From NCBI GenBank assembly GCA_030141605.1, contig JAQGDQ010000006.1, forward strand, positions 310,001-374,000: DNA of 64,000 nucleotides, in the 5' to 3' direction. Below, one piece after another: positions 62,270 through 64,000 of this stretch; position 1 is the first letter of the stretch; each line of letters opens with the position of its first letter. The notes under the pieces were generated by a model. That model worked only from the letters and a program-made list of their open reading frames with translations. It searched no databases and was not told the DNA's origin. This DNA is from Tubiluchus corallicola (taxonomy: Eukaryota > Priapulida > Priapulimorpha > Priapulimorphida > Tubiluchidae). The position numbers were made by a program, and so were the translations under genes.

Positions 62270-62830
62270 CAACGACTTTCTGGCGCCGGCGGATTCGGGC
62301 CGAATCGCGTCAGTGCTTGTTGGATTGTGCCGCCTTTCACTCCGCCTGTACCATTTTTACCTCCATCAACAAAACCAACATTTCCCTTATTATCCATTAG
62401 TGTTGGCCCTAGTTAATAACCCGTAATAACCCTGCGTATTATGGTAAACCGGTTCGCGGCCCCGAAACGGCGCATCGAATCTCTTTGACTGACGTTAATG
62501 TAGAAGCGTGAAGTGAAGAAGCTAGTGTGCAGTCAGTTGGACAAGTTGTGTTATCTGTTCGCTCCATCTTTCACAAATGGTAGCATCACTCATTCAGTTG
62601 ACATCGGTTAAATAAACGTCGTGTTCCTGTACTGGTAGATGATTTTCGACTGATGGCTTAGCTTCAGCGTCAGAAATTTTCACGTTTCGGCGAGGATAAT
62701 TCGGGCTAGTTGTTTCCGTGATGACCACTCTATCTTGGTTATATTGGGACAAATGAAAATTGCTATGCAGGACACAAGTACATAACGTATTTAGCTTTAG
62801 CCTTTAATACGTAGAATCCAGTGTTTTATC
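62270..62830 (+). promoter_or_regulatory. CpG-richer segment upstream of the signal-peptide exon
   Basis: Higher CpG than the surrounding AT-rich DNA, for example GGCGCCGGCGG near 62281 and CCCGAAACGGCGC near 62461. It is a plausible promoter and 5' UTR region for the exon at 62836. The inference rests on composition and position only. Confidence 0.3.
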
Positions 62831-62835
62831 CTAGG

Positions 62836-62914
62836 ATGGATTACTTGCCGAAATTATCAGTTTTAGTCTTCCAAATTTTCGTTATATGGGTGTCGTGGAT
62901 AGCGTCAATACGAG
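62836..62914 (+). CDS. Probable signal-peptide exon of a gene leaving the window
   Basis: ATG begins MDYLPKLSVLVFQIFVIWVS, then WIASIR, and stops at CGAG|GTAATG, a good donor in phase 1. The hydrophobic core and phase 1 donor are typical of the first coding exon of secreted or surface proteins, including the Ly6 gene upstream in this window. TATCCTAG just before the ATG could be an acceptor of a 5' UTR intron. No second exon was recognised before the window ends. Confidence 0.45.
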
Positions 62915-64000
62915 GTAATGATTTATACGCATTAATTATTTAGTGATTAAAGTTAATATTAAAATTTCTATATGTAATACAGTGAGGACAATGCGGTTGC
63001 GTCAGCACGAGTATGGAGTATTTCATACTATTAAGCCAATAATATGACTACGTCCATCCAGAGTTCAACTGCCATGCCCGATAATTCGTGAAAGAGCTTA
63101 TCATGCATGTTTATAGAATGATTACTGTGATTCTTTGCTTAAAACTATCATCATCAAAAGTCAGAAACGTCGGATGGACTAGCTTTTATAGCACTTAGTT
63201 ATGAATATTGAAGCGTTAATTAGTTTGGATCTCACTTGGATATACTTGTATATAATTATAATTATGGGTATCAGTGTGTCATATAAATATTTTTGTCTTT
63301 AATGTTATTAATAGATAAATTTTCACTTCAAATGACTTCTGTCGTTACACTGGCATTAGTATGCTTTGTATTATAATTATGTACAATTTATTTACATAAA
63401 AAATAACCCTTCAGAATTCCATGCCACAACTGTTTCTGTCTAATTATTATTATTATATTACTTTTATTATTATTATTATTATAAAAATATCAGCCAGCAT
63501 CTACTTAAGCAAAAACATGGCTTTTATTCAGACATAACATCTGCAACGTTTCGACATATTCACGCAACAATCCACCTAGATAAAATTATAGTGTAAAAAA
63601 CAAAAATTAACATTGTGACAAGCAAACAAGACAAATACTAAATTGAAACATATACGTTAACCTCACTTGAATTCTATTGTGGCCGTTTATTAGGTCTAAG
63701 CACGTTTTAACTCTGCGCGCTAACGTTTTAGCTCTAGGCCTATTTATATAGGCCGACTACAGCTGATATTTAATTGTTTACTGATCTAATTCTGATTGAT
63801 AGATTTATATTATAGTTTGTGGGCCGACCTGTACTGTGGTCAGATGCAGTATAGTTCTATCTTTCATTCGCTGTTTGTTTGATCAGCATGTAAATAAACT
63901 AAAAGTCAGACCTGCCGAGTGGCAGCAGACTGTCAGCCATTTACTGGCGCTATACGATATGAGATTTTGCACCGAAATCGACAGGGGGTAGAGCGGCTAA
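62915..64000. other. Presumed intron 1 of the rightmost gene
   Basis: AT-rich, with a short TTA/TTAT repeat tract near 63440-63480. No exon was recognised. Confidence 0.35.

Overview
The window is AT-rich animal nuclear DNA. Its genes are split by many GT-AG introns, and introns and intergenic stretches carry microsatellites, decayed LINEs, cut-and-paste transposon remnants and foldback repeats. The predicted proteins resemble human MYG1, RAB18 and aladin closely, but the repeats and gene spacing suggest an invertebrate metazoan. The phylum cannot be fixed from the sequence. No bacterial genes, CRISPR arrays or rRNA genes were seen.

Layout. (a) 0.8-8 kb, minus strand: a complete MYG1 gene with a tandemly duplicated, apparently mutually exclusive exon near its 3' end. 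(b) 8.4-9.2 kb: a pogo/Tigger-type transposon relic. (c) 9.3-9.95 kb, minus: a possible two-exon gene for an unrecognised 79-residue protein. (d) 11.5-13 kb: four foldback repeats around the first coding exon of RAB18. (e) 12.1-19.1 kb, plus: complete RAB18, six coding exons. (f) 20.5-31.8 kb, minus: complete AAAS (aladin nucleoporin), 14 coding exons, with several transposon-like insertions in its introns. RAB18 and AAAS are tail to tail. (g) 31.8-42.8 kb: repeats, including a LINE relic. (h) 42.8-46.2 kb, minus: a complete three-exon gene for a secreted, probably GPI-anchored Ly6/uPAR-domain protein. (i) 46.2-62.8 kb: mostly non-coding, with a perfect 90-bp palindrome, microsatellites, a duplicated repeat and an orphan promoter-like CpG segment. 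(j) 62.8 kb, plus: a probable signal-peptide exon of a gene that runs off the window.

The genes do not form one pathway. MYG1 is a DHH-family exonuclease of mitochondria and nucleus, RAB18 acts on ER and lipid-droplet membranes, and aladin is in the nuclear pore. MYG1 and AAAS are immediate neighbours in the human genome (from memory), so the block may be a piece of ancestral animal gene order with RAB18 between them. The strongest unusual observation is the MYG1 exon pair: two homologous exons of matching phase, separated by only 24 bases that serve as donor of one and acceptor of the other.
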